In this document: in pieces, positions 1 to 10,340 of the stretch
How the letters are laid out: each line of letters starts with the position of its first letter
Numbering within the stretch: position 1 is the first letter of the stretch
Position numbers and translations under genes: made by a program
NCBI RefSeq assembly: GCF_024713945.1
Contig: NC_134680.1
Location: 3,248,001 to 3,312,000 of the forward strand
Origin: Dermatophagoides farinae
Lineage: Eukaryota > Arthropoda > Arachnida > Sarcoptiformes > Pyroglyphidae
Direction of reading: 5' to 3'
Length of the DNA stretch: 64,000 nucleotides
The notes under the pieces: generated by a model
Told to the model about the DNA's origin: nothing
What the model saw: the letters and a program-made list of their open reading frames with translations, nothing else
Database searches by the model: none

Positions 1-3000
1 ATGGTTACAAGTGGGGCGGTTGCATTCGGTAAACAAAAATTAGCATCCGAATTACGAATGTCAATGTCAATGCGTGAAACATTATCACGTGCAAATGATC
101 ATCTTCAAGCACGTGGTTTGACATTATTAGAACCACGTGCAGCCGCTGCTGTTGGTCAATCCGGTTTAATGGCATTATATGATGCTATGTTTGCACAATA
201 TGGTATAACTATTGCACAAATCTTAATTAACAAAACAGATTTTGGTAATCCAACATCACGTCAGAATCTTGCATCTACTGTGTTTGAATTACTTAAATTC
301 GATATTATACCAATAATCAATACAAATGATGCTGTCGTTTCACCGGCATTGCCTGATGTAGACCTTGAAGGTGTTATCAGTGTAAACGATAATGATATTC
401 TTGCCGCACATCTAGCTGTCGAAGTAAATTCCGATGCATTATTCTTATTATCCGATGTAAATGGTATTTATACGAAACCACCAAGTCAAGATGGAGCACG
501 ATTATTGCATACATATGATCCAAGTATATCTCAAAGTATAACATTTGGTGAAGGATCACGTGTAGGTACCGGTGGTATGGAATCCAAAGTCAATTCAGCT
601 GTATGGGCATTAAATCGTGGTGTATCCGTTGTCATTTGTAATGGTATGCAGGATGATGCCATTGCCAATATAATGGCCGGTAAACGTGTTGGAACCTTTT
701 TTACACAGATACCGGAACAGATTGAATCTACACAGGCAATAATTCAGAATGGTAAGTGTTTTTATTTGTAAAATTATTACGAATTATTATTATCGTTTTA
801 AACAAAATGAAATAAAAAGAAAAGTTTAGCTAAAAATAGATTTTTAAAAGAAAAAAGAAAGCTATGCTAACAAATGTTGTTGTTAACCAAATACATTTTG
901 TTCATTGCCAGTGAAATTTAAAAAAATTTACGATCTTATCTTAACTTCTTTTTTTTATTCAAAAGATGTGATATTCAAAGTGTGTCATAATTCATTGTGA
1001 TGATAATTTTTTAAATTTTTCCTTGTTGTTTCATGAATAATTTTTTTTTCTTCCAAATATATGATGATATGATTGATAGCGCGACAAAGTAGCCGTTTAT
1101 TACAAAAATTAAATGGCCATGAACGTGGTGCCATCATTCATAAATTAGCAAATTTATTGGAAGAACGATCAAAATCGATATTAGAATCGAATGAACGCGA
1201 TATGATCAAGGCTCGTGCATCAGGTAAGCATCATCATTAAAGGGATGATTTATGTGAATTGAGTTCAATGTGAATTTATCATTATTTCATTTTTGAATAT
1301 ATCATTTTTGTCAAGATTTGGCTAAACCATTGCTTGATCGTTTAGCATTGACTGAATCGAAATTAAAATCCTTATCCACTGGTTTAAGACAAATAGCCGA
1401 TAGTTCAGAAACAGTGTTAGGTCGTATACGAAGACGTACACGTATTTCAAATGGTCTTGATCTTTGCCAGATAACCGTACCATTAGGAGTATTGTTGGTC
1501 ATTTTTGAATCACGTCCTGATTGTCTACCACAAATTGCTGCTTTATCCATTGCAAGTGGAAATGGTCTATTGGCTAAAGGTGGTAAAGAAGCGCAGGAAA
1601 CAAATCAAACATTACATCAATTAATACAGGAAGCCTTATCATCGATTTCGGATGGTGTTCGAAATGCTGTGAATTTGGTTGGAACACGCGAAGATGTTGC
1701 CGAATTAATTCAAGCTGATTATGGCATTGATTTGATTATACCACGTGGTTCAAGTGAATTAGTTCGTTCAATACAGGAACAAAGTCAACATGTACCAGTG
1801 CTTGGTCATTCGGAAGGTGTTTGTCATATATATGTTGACGATCGTGCCGATATGGAAAAAGCCATTCGAATTGGTAAAAAAGTTTCATTGATAAATAATT
1901 ATGATCGATGGATTTTAATAATAATTTTTTTTTGAATTTAGTTCGTGATTCAAAATGTGATTATCCATCCGCTTGTAATGCCGTCGAAACATTGTTGATT
2001 CATCGTGATCTTGTTGATCATGATGATTTTTTCGTACGACTTTGTAATTCATTGAAACAAGAATCGGTAAAATTATATTCTGGCCCTCGTTTACATCAAT
2101 TATTGACATTTGGACCGCCCAAAGCAAAAAATCTTACAACCGAATATGGTGGCCTAGAGATGGCTATCGAAATTGTTGATGATTATCTTCAAGCAATCGA
2201 TCATATTAATTTTCATGGTAGTGGCCATACTGAATGTATTGTTACCAATGATGGTAAGTGATCAATGAGTTGTTTTTTTTCATGTTTGCCATTATCACAC
2301 ACACATATATACATATAGTTTTGATGATAAAATGATAGATTCAGTATCATTTGAATGAATTAGGTCGAAACAGTGTGTATGTGTGTGTGTGTGTGGGTTT
2401 CCGTTGACACAACGGTAAAAAAAAAATTCGCATAAATGATGTTCACATCATTCATTCTTTCAGTCATGGACAATTTGATTTTATTGCCAAACATATATTT
2501 ATATATACTATAAATATAATACATAATGGACAACAATGAAGCCAATGCAAACAGATGATGATGATGATGATCCTAAAAATCCAAATGGATTATTGTCTAT
2601 TTGGATCAGAGTGTATTATATATATTATTATCTACAGCATTTATAGTTAGTTATATTTATATATATACCAATGTCGAATGTCGAAAAAAAAACGATTGAC
2701 AATTAGACAAATGGCTTTATTGAGATAGCTATGATGATGATGATGATGATGACTGTTTTATATTACCAGTGGCCTTGGTCCGGTTTTTTTCTCTTTCTTC
2801 CGGTTTGTCTTCTGGTAATATTAGATGATGATGACATAAAAGATAAACATTAAGTACCAATGGAAAGAAAGATGAATATGGAGAATGAGAGTGAGAAAAT
2901 GCAAACGGCGAAAGGAAATCCAAAAATTCGGATTGGATAAGCTTCAAAATACAAACACACAAATATAAATCCATTAACATAATTTTCTTTCTTTATTGTT

Positions 3001-3373
3001 TTTTTTCTTTTTTTTGGTTGTTGTCAATTCACATCATAATAATAAAGAAAATCGTGCAAAAGAATTTTTACGAGATGTCGATTCAGCTTGTGTATTCCAT
3101 AATTGTTCAACAAGATTTGCCGATGGTTATCGTTTTGGTTTGGGTGCTGAAGTCGGTATATCAACGGGTCGTATACATGCTCGTGGTCCTGTTGGTATTG
3201 AAGGATTATTAACAACTAAATGGCAATTGATTGGACAAGGCCATGTCGTACAGGATTTTGAAAAAGATGGCTTCTGTCAATATGAACATATCTCGATCCC
3301 GGTCGAACCGGAAACAAAACAACAACAACAACAACAAAATTCAAACAAATTGAATGATGAGATCGATTCCTAA
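1..3373 (+). CDS. ALDH18A1: Delta-1-pyrroline-5-carboxylate synthase (P5CS), 3' part
   Basis: Bifunctional mitochondrial enzyme of proline and ornithine synthesis: glutamate 5-kinase followed by gamma-glutamyl phosphate reductase. I place five exons at 1-751, 1080-1223, 1316-1873, 1942-2253 and 3048-3373, all with GT/AG borders and matching phase, giving 696 residues in the window against about 795 in human P5CS. The window starts inside the gene: the first residues ([11 protein letters not shown]) match an internal kinase segment, so roughly 100 N-terminal residues lie upstream. The reductase half carries the catalytic-cysteine segment [18 protein letters not shown] (split by intron 3) and the C-terminal stretch [20 protein letters not shown]. 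The C-terminus ends in a poly-Gln/Asn tail. Intron 4 (2254-3047) is the only long one and holds TG and GAT repeats and nothing else I can support. The stop lies 73 bp from the stop of the convergent gene on the minus strand. Confidence 0.96.
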
Positions 3374-3446
3374 AGTCACATAAATCTTGAAATGACATTT
3401 TCTTATTATCTTTTTTTATCATTATGTTCATTGATTATTTCTTCTA

Positions 3447-3860
3447 TTAAAATTGCTGTAACTGTGCGAATAACTTTCGTAATTTTTCTTTATTATCTGT
3501 TGAATCGATGTCAGCATCATCATTTTCCATTTCTTCATCATCATCATCTTCTTCTTCTTCTTGATATTTCATTTTGAATGAATCTGGAACACTTAGATCA
3601 AGCTGAATTAACGATGATGATGTAGATGGAAATTGTTCGGATACTGATTTAGCCTTTGGTAATTTGGTGACTGGAATCTGAACGTCATCGGATGGTTGAT
3701 CTTCAACCACGGACACGGGTTGTAAAAATTTCCGACAATAAACTTGTTGTAGACGATCTTCCAATAGTTTTCTTTGTTGTGATAGCTCATTTAGAATTAC
3801 ATCGATTGTTTCCAATTCTTTCTTTAATTTGCGTCGTTTATTTCGTTTGGAAATCATCAT
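3447..3860 (-). CDS. Small acidic coiled-coil protein, possibly SNAPC5-like
   Basis: A single-exon reading frame of 137 residues starting at tandem ATGs (3860). The frame stays open upstream but offers no further ATG. Residues 1-15 are very basic. A heptad-like helix follows (about 12-45, with LSQQRKLLEDRLQQVY). The middle is Ser/Pro rich, and after the short hydrophobic segment IQLDLSVPDSF comes a Glu/Asp run (about 95-115). A short basic-leucine tail closes the protein. Short N-terminal coiled coil plus acidic C-terminus is the plan of SNAPC5 (SNAP19), a subunit of the snRNA-activating complex, and the segment before the acidic run is reminiscent of it. The resemblance is to architecture and a few residues only, so the name is a guess. 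It is convergent with P5CS and in tandem with TRIAP1. Confidence 0.6.
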   Translation of the reverse strand: MMISKRNKRRKLKKELETIDVILNELSQQRKLLEDRLQQVYCRKFLQPVSVVEDQPSDDVQIPVTKLPKAKSVSEQFPSTSSSLIQLDLSVPDSFKMKYQEEEEDDDDEEMENDDADIDSTDNKEKLRKLFAQLQQF

Positions 3861-4115
3861 GTTCGAGAAAAAACGTGAACAACTTGAAAACAAACGAAAT
3901 TCTTCACACAGCGACTATTTTAACCATAACACCAGCGATTCAAAAATCGAAATTGAAAAAAAATTCAAAAATTTTGATTTTATTCAGAAAAAATTCAATT
4001 TTTTTTACTAACATAATATCATATAACAAATTCAAAACAATATCTTATCAAAAATAATAGTATGGACAATGTCTATTGACAATTTATATAAAAAAAACAA
4101 AATTTCTATGATTTT

Positions 4116-4609
<494 letters not shown>

Positions 4610-5297
4610 ATGGTTTGTTATTTTTTTCTCCATTTTTATGATTCTCATTAATAAAATTGTTCGTAATTTTTTTCAGGATAAATCAATCGATCTTTTATCA
4701 TTACGTTTGGCTGATATTGAACAACGGCTTTATGGTTTCAATCCAGATTTTTCAACCAAAATATCTGCCGAACATCAAAATGCAATACATGCCGTAGCAC
4801 CACATAACGTAAATCTTATAGGAATGATTGCCGAAATCGAAGCTAAATTGAAATCTTTAACCATGGGTAAAGATCGATTTAATCAATGTTATAATGAACT
4901 ACTACGGTTGCAAAAATGGCTTCGAGAAGATGATCAAATGGATTTATTGATTCGAACATTTGGTAGTCATGCATCTGTGGTGAAATTTGAACAAGTTCTT
5001 GCATTTGAAGATGAAATCCGTTCTGATTTTGAACGTATTGGTCAAATTGAACGATTAAAGCCGACACTGGATCAGACACATCTGAGTCGAATGGCTGAAC
5101 TTGAACCAAAATTAGTTCGATTAAAATTACAACTATTGGCCGCTCAACAACAATCCAAAGAATTGGATCACGAAACAAAAGAATTGATTGAACGATTCAA
5201 AATTTGGTACGGTGATTTAATGGGCAATTTTCAGCGAATTCATGAAAATCTTTGCCAATTGGAACGTCAACATGATGCAACTAAATACGATCTATAA
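4610..5297 (+). CDS. DCTN3: Dynactin subunit 3 (p24)
   Basis: Shoulder subunit of dynactin, the dynein activator. The main exon is 4677-5297, preceded by the acceptor tttttttcag. The 5' part is best explained by an exon whose only coding content is ATG (4610-4612) followed directly by a GTTTGT donor and a 64 bp intron, giving MDKSIDLLSLRLADIEQRL and 207 residues in total; human p24 has 186. Features shared with p24 are the N-terminal helix with IEQRLYG, the segment KFEQVLAFEDEIRSDFERI aligned to human KLQFILAEEQFILSQVALL, and the C-terminal helix ending NLCQLERQ against LLCQLE. The whole protein is predicted helical. The polyadenylation signal AATAAA (5360-5365) lies 20 bp before the stop of convergent PTPMT1. 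Confidence 0.88.
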
Positions 5298-5384
5298 AAT
5301 CAAAAAATCTACTTGAATAATTTATTAATTTTTTTAAAAAATTATAATTTACATTTTGTAATAAAACACAAAAATCACATGATG

Positions 5385-6104
5385 TCAACAAAAGCAACTT
5401 TGTTTTTTCATGTCTAAAAGATATGCATAGAATTGATCCAATGCTTGCATCTGTTTCCGATGCAATAGAATTTGATGACGAAATTTTCGTAATTCTTTCA
5501 CAGCTTCGGCTGGTGTTTGATTATATTGTTTTATGAGATAACAGGCAACTAATGTTGCACTTCGCGTACGACCAGCCTTACAATGTATATAAGTGGTTGG
5601 AGGAATATTGGTAACATCATTATTATCGATTACATCGATAATTCGTTTATTGTTTTTGATTGGCCAATTCACAAGTAATGGTTTATGATTGTAAAGAATT
5701 TTTTGAATCGATTTCTGTTCTTGAAAAGATTCAGATTTCAATTTCGTTTTATCAATGTTGATATCATTAGCCATCATGATGAATTCAACACCATCAATCA
5801 ATTGTTTCAATGTTGGTGCATGAAATATATCGGCTGTATTTAATTGAAGATATCGAACATTCAATAATCGCCATTCATAATGATTGGTGACGGCAAATAA
5901 TAATTCGAAATTTTCATTCATCGATATAACTGCACGTACATTTTCACCATTATATAGCTGGTTAGTAACTGCACCGTGAAATGGTAATGCACCAAGAATG
6001 ACCCGATTATCTATACGATCGAACCAATTCCATGATGACCAACGATTCCTAATGAGGTTATATGCTAATGATGGTATGAATGTTGCCTTTGCAAAGATTG
6101 ACAT
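5385..6104 (-). CDS. PTPMT1: Phosphatidylglycerophosphatase / dual-specificity phosphatase PTPMT1
   Basis: Mitochondrial inner-membrane phosphatase that removes phosphate from phosphatidylglycerophosphate in cardiolipin synthesis. Single exon, 239 residues. The signature HCKAGRTRSAT puts the catalytic Cys at about 175 and the phosphate-binding Arg at 181 (CX5R). The segments WFDRIDNRVILGALPF and VRAVISMNENFE match the family N-terminus, and Asp 92 in LNTAD is the likely general acid. Between about 115 and 165 there is a Lys/Asn/Gln-rich insert, absent from the roughly 200-residue human enzyme as I recall it. The start region is hydrophobic and basic, as expected for mitochondrial import. An AATAAA on this strand (5326-5321) lies about 60 bp past the stop, inside the gap shared with DCTN3. 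Confidence 0.96.
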   Translation of the reverse strand: MSIFAKATFIPSLAYNLIRNRWSSWNWFDRIDNRVILGALPFHGAVTNQLYNGENVRAVISMNENFELLFAVTNHYEWRLLNVRYLQLNTADIFHAPTLKQLIDGVEFIMMANDINIDKTKLKSESFQEQKSIQKILYNHKPLLVNWPIKNNKRIIDVIDNNDVTNIPPTTYIHCKAGRTRSATLVACYLIKQYNQTPAEAVKELRKFRHQILLHRKQMQALDQFYAYLLDMKKQSCFC

Positions 6105-6662
6105 TGTTGTTGTTTTTTCTCAAAAACATCTACCAATACTCGTTTTCGTCGTCATCAACCATTATGGTTGATCAGACCTATTTACTTTTCATGTATTTTA
6201 TTTTTTTTGTGGACACAAGAAGAGACCAGTTTGATCTGAACTTTTTTCCTGTAAATGAATGAACAAGTTTTAAATCAATATTTTCATAACGCCATCTTTC
6301 ATGCTTTCAATGAACTATTCAGTTCACTTTGAATTTTTTATTTTCCTTTTTATCAATCAATATATTATTGAACCAGGAAAAAAAACTAAATCAATATGTC
6401 ACGAATTTTTTCTTCAAATTCAGTGCATCGATTCGAAAATTATCTGCTTTGGTTTTTCATCGAGGAAAAACAACAGTAATGATGATGAGATAAGGAAACG
6501 AAGAGGAAAAAAATCAATCTGAGAATCAGAAAAAGATTCGAACAACAAACATTTCTTTTGAATGTTAGCATTCGAATCGAATACTTTTAAAAATTGAAGA
6601 TTTTTCTATTTTGTTTTCGTTGTAGTGATCCAAAATACATACATCATCATCGGTGATAGAAA
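6105..6662. promoter_or_regulatory. Intergenic region between divergent PTPMT1 and ELOVL
   Basis: This 558 bp of AT-rich sequence between two outward-facing start codons must contain both promoters and 5' UTRs. It has no simple repeat of note and no reading frame I would support. A GAGGAAAC-rich purine stretch near 6460-6510 lies within the probable ELOVL leader. Confidence 0.45.
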
Positions 6663-7769
6663 ATGTGGTGGAAATTATCACAATTGGATTTTCTATTCGA
6701 ATATGTCGGCATGACACCGGATTATCGTATCAAACATTTTCTTTGGATAAATGTATCACCAGTATTATCCATATGGGCCATCATTAATTTCGTCGTATTC
6801 GCCAAAGTTTTGGGACCCGAATTAATGCGTGGATTACCAGCATTCGATGTTCGTTGGCTAATGTTTATATACAATGTAACCATGTCTATCTGTAATTGTT
6901 TTGCTGTTTATAAAACCATTACATTATCGGATTATTTCCGTGTCCTTTGGAATTTTGATTATCCCAATCGAATGGATAGTTCAACGAAAACATTGTATCT
7001 AATACATCTTGGCTATCTGTATTGGTTATCAAAATTATTGGATCTATGGGATACAAGTTTTTTTGTAATTCGAAAAAAATTCTCCCAGGTAACTCTGTTA
7101 CACGTATATCATCATACAGTCGTTCCATTATTTGGTTTTATATTGATGCGCGTTAATCCTGTATTACCGTGTGTTTTTCTATTCTCTTGTAAGTATTATA
7201 TTTTCCCTTGATAATCTTTTTATTAATTAGCATTGAATCTAATTTCTGTAACAATAATAGTGGTCAATTCAACCATACATGTTATCATGTATTCATATTA
7301 TGGACTAGCCGCTTTAGGACCATGGATACAGCCATTTTTATGGTGGAAAAAATATATAACCATTCTACAGCTTTATCAATTTGTTCTGTATGGTTTTTAT
7401 GGTATGGCCATTTGGATATTCGGTCAAAATTATCCAGTATATTGGCTATATATAGGCCTTACACAGCCACCATTATTTTTTTGGCTATTTTTGGATTTTT
7501 ACATGAAAGCTTATAATCGTAATGCTATGGATATATGGCGTGCATTATTAATGTATCGTCGTCGTCATCATCATCATCATCGTCGTCGTCAACGACAACA
7601 AGATCAAATATTACATGAAAAATCAATGAAAAGAACACATGATCACAGCGCCGTTATGAATGACAAAAATGATGATGATGATGATGATTTGTATCTAAAA
7701 AAAGACAAATCTAATCATCAAAATATGATCGAAAATAATGGCCTTAAACAAAGAATAATAAGAAATTAG
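6663..7769 (+). CDS. Very long chain fatty acid elongase (ELOVL family)
   Basis: Condensing enzyme (3-ketoacyl-CoA synthase) of fatty-acid elongation in the ER membrane. Exons 6663-7188 and 7261-7769 encode 344 residues. Diagnostic segments are GPELMRGLPAFDVRWLMFIYN, KLLDLWDTSFFVIRKK (about 124-139), the histidine box HVYHH (147-151) and, across the splice, NSTIHVIMYSYYGL followed by WWKKYITILQLYQF. Several hydrophobic helices give the usual polytopic plan. It resembles the ELOVL1/ELOVL7 and insect AAEL008004-like group more than ELOVL6, but I cannot fix the subtype or chain-length preference. The C-terminal 90 residues are unusual: an Arg/His tract from CGT and CAT repeats, then an Asp run, with no terminal dilysine retention signal. 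It is convergent with the MFSD6-like gene (stops 124 bp apart). Confidence 0.95.
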
Positions 7770-7893
7770 AAAATTTATTTTGAAAAGAAAAAATATTAAT
7801 CAAATTTTGTTAAGCATTATCAAATGCAAAATAATTATCAAACTTTTGATATAAAAACAAGGAATAAGAAAAATTAAAAAATAATCATTAAAA

Positions 7894-9342
7894 TTATTTC
7901 ATTTTCCTATTGAATTTGATCAATTCAATTAGGATATTCACACCAATCAATCCGATACTGATGAAGGCACCAAGACGCCAAATGGTTCGAATACCATAAT
8001 GTCTGGTTACATAGCCACCGATCAATGATCCAATGCCAAGGCCAATACCTTCATAACATGCTGACATTAATGCCTGCATTGTTGCACTTGGTTTGATTTT
8101 TTTATCATTGATTGATTGACGATGTTGTTGTTTTTGATCTTTTTCACATTTATCCGCATAATAATTAGCTACATGTGTCATTACAGAATAGAAAAGTGAA
8201 AATGTTAAACCTTGTAATATTTCCACCAATAAAATATCCCAATAAAGGCCATTATTTTGTTCAAGCCAATAACCATAGGCAAGATAACGTAAGGCAAATG
8301 CAGCTAATGCTAAACATAATGACCAAATCGGACCAAAACGATTGATGATATGATGTGCAATATAGAATATAGGAATTTCACCAAGAAAACTTTCGACAAA
8401 AATACAAAGACCCATAAGTAGTGCATCTTTACCACGTAAATCTTCCAGATACCAGAAAAAGAATGACCAATGAAACGCGGTTAGTATGCCGAAAAAGAAT
8501 ACTACCAAAGAAAGCTGTATCAAAGTTGGATAATGACGAAATAATTGGCCTATTTGACAGAAAATTTCAATAACCGACATTATTATGCCACTTTTAGACG
8601 ATTTTTCTTCCGTCTGAAATTCCAATTCATTCGGAAAAGACGATGTTTTTCCGGATTCAGCATTAAGATTTGGTTCAACAATACGTCGATGATAAAATTT
8701 CCATATAGTAATAAGATCCAAGGATTCAATGATAACAAACATAATTAGACCGGGTACTAGATATGGTAGATCACCTGGATGATCATTAATTATACCGGAT
8801 AATATTCCTACAATTGAAAAAACGTAAATTTAAAAATGTCAATCTATACAAATAATAACGCTAATACCAAAAATTCCAAATCCGATTGTACCCCAAATTC
8901 GATAATTTCCATAACTGGTATGATTATCACCATTATTACGTTGTAATTGGACAACTTCATTGATGACCAGACAATCGGTGAGTGAAATAGCGGCACCCAT
9001 AGCCGTATTTGCAATCAATGTTAATAGACAGAAAAACCACCAAAGAATTTCCGTTGAAATCCATCGTAATAACCATGGTAATGTTAATAGTAAACCATAA
9101 CCCAAAATAGTTGATATTTGTGATAGAATCAATGTAAGGGAATAACATTCATAGCGATCGGCAATCGAACATACTAATGGTTTAACAATAGAAACGACGA
9201 ATGGTAGAATGAAGAATAAAATACCGACAGCATCGGCTGATATTTGTAAATGTTCACGGGCAAAAATCGATACATATGGCAGTATTCCACTAAGCGATCC
9301 AAACCAAAGAAGATAATGGGCTTTTAATGGCCAAGTTGCCAT
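7894..9342 (-). CDS. Major facilitator superfamily transporter, MFSD6-like
   Basis: Exons 8868-9342 and 7894-8807 (60 bp intron, phases match) encode 462 residues with about ten to twelve hydrophobic segments. The first half contains GILPYVSIFAREHLQISADAVGILFFILPF, the MFSD6-type entry helix, and a loop SIADRY equivalent to the MFS motif A region. The second half contains the segment AFHWSFFFWYLEDLRGKDALLMG, typical of MFSD6-like proteins, then GEIPIFY. Vertebrate MFSD6 is much longer, whereas this compact form fits the arthropod MFSD6-like family. The substrate is unknown. The loop between the halves (about 185-215) is hydrophilic and probably cytosolic. A perfect CRE lies about 470 bp upstream of the start. 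Confidence 0.9.
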
Positions 9343-9814
9343 TATTTTTGTAAAAAATACTATAATTCTATTTGATTATATTCACAACAAGCAAAAAATG
9401 AAAAATGATCCACACATCATCCATAAATGGTGATGCTGATCACATATAAAACAAGCCATATAAATCTAACATTTTTGCTTGCTTGATTGCTTGCATGTAC
9501 TATGATCATTTGTTTGAAAATGAAAAAAAAAATGTTAGCATCATAAAATCATTACACAATCATTAATTTGATTAATTAATGCCAAATTCAGTCATGTATT
9601 TATGATCTGTTTATACGTACATGATTGATGTCTATGTGTGCAGGTGTGTGTGTGTGAGTTTTTACAATGTATCAAAACAACAACCAAAACAACATAACCG
9701 AAAGAAAAAAATTTCGTTTGGATCGCTTAATGCATGAATAAAATGCGTGTGATTAGAATCCGTGTGCTATAGAATTTTTCATATATAGACTATTTTATAA
9801 TTCTCATCAATAGA

Positions 9815-9822
9815 TGACGTCA
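9815..9822. promoter_or_regulatory. Perfect cAMP-response element palindrome
   Basis: The sequence TGACGTCA is the consensus CREB/ATF site, about 470 bp upstream of the MFSD6-like start codon and about 340 bp upstream of the orphan TATA box at 10156. The match is exact, but function and target gene are inference. Confidence 0.4.
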
Positions 9823-10155
9823 GTGTACTCGTTATGAATATATTGTTCGTTAGAATTCGAATATTTTTTTTGTGAAACCATGTAGATGTAGATAATATTT
9901 GGATTCTTTTTTTCTGAAAATTCTTTGTCGGCAAATATAAAACAAACAGAATATTTATATAAACGGCGCCCGGCATATAGATAGATAGATAGATATATAT
10001 AACTAAGCCCCCTTTATATCTTATGGTACCCAACAACAATCCCCTCCTACTGTGGTATCTAAAAATCATAGAATTTGTCTTCGTCATCATCATCATTATC
10101 ATTGGTTTTCAAAATGGGGATAGAATTCAACGACAGCGAAAAAAAAACAACTAGC

Positions 10156-10340
10156 TATAAAAAGCGGGTCCCAATTTATTTTGAGCATTCGAAACATTGT
10201 TTTGGGGGAAAATCGGAAATCAACTACAACAATCGTCAACGAATATGAAAATCCATAGTTTTTTAGTTTCGAATGTGGGGAAGCAAATGATGAATAAATT
10301 TTTTGTTGGTCAAAAAAAAATTATCACTCACCGCATATAA
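10156..10340 (+). promoter_or_regulatory. Orphan TATA promoter with a short downstream reading frame
   Basis: TATAAAAAG at 10156-10164 is followed about 25-35 bp later by AGCATTCGAAACATT, which could hold an initiator. An A/C-rich leader (ATCAACTACAACAATCGTC) of the same style as the leader of the cystatin gene comes next. An ATG at 10245 opens a 31-residue frame, MKIHSFLVSNVGKQMMNKFF and so on, closing at 10340. No named gene lies nearby on this strand. It could be the first exon of a gene with long introns, a peptide gene, or a non-coding transcript. Confidence 0.35.

Noticed and set aside
2729-2980. Minus-strand 83-codon frame inside P5CS intron 4
   Set aside because: It ends the coding direction in a Ser repeat from GAT units, has no homologue I recognise and lies wholly in an intron.
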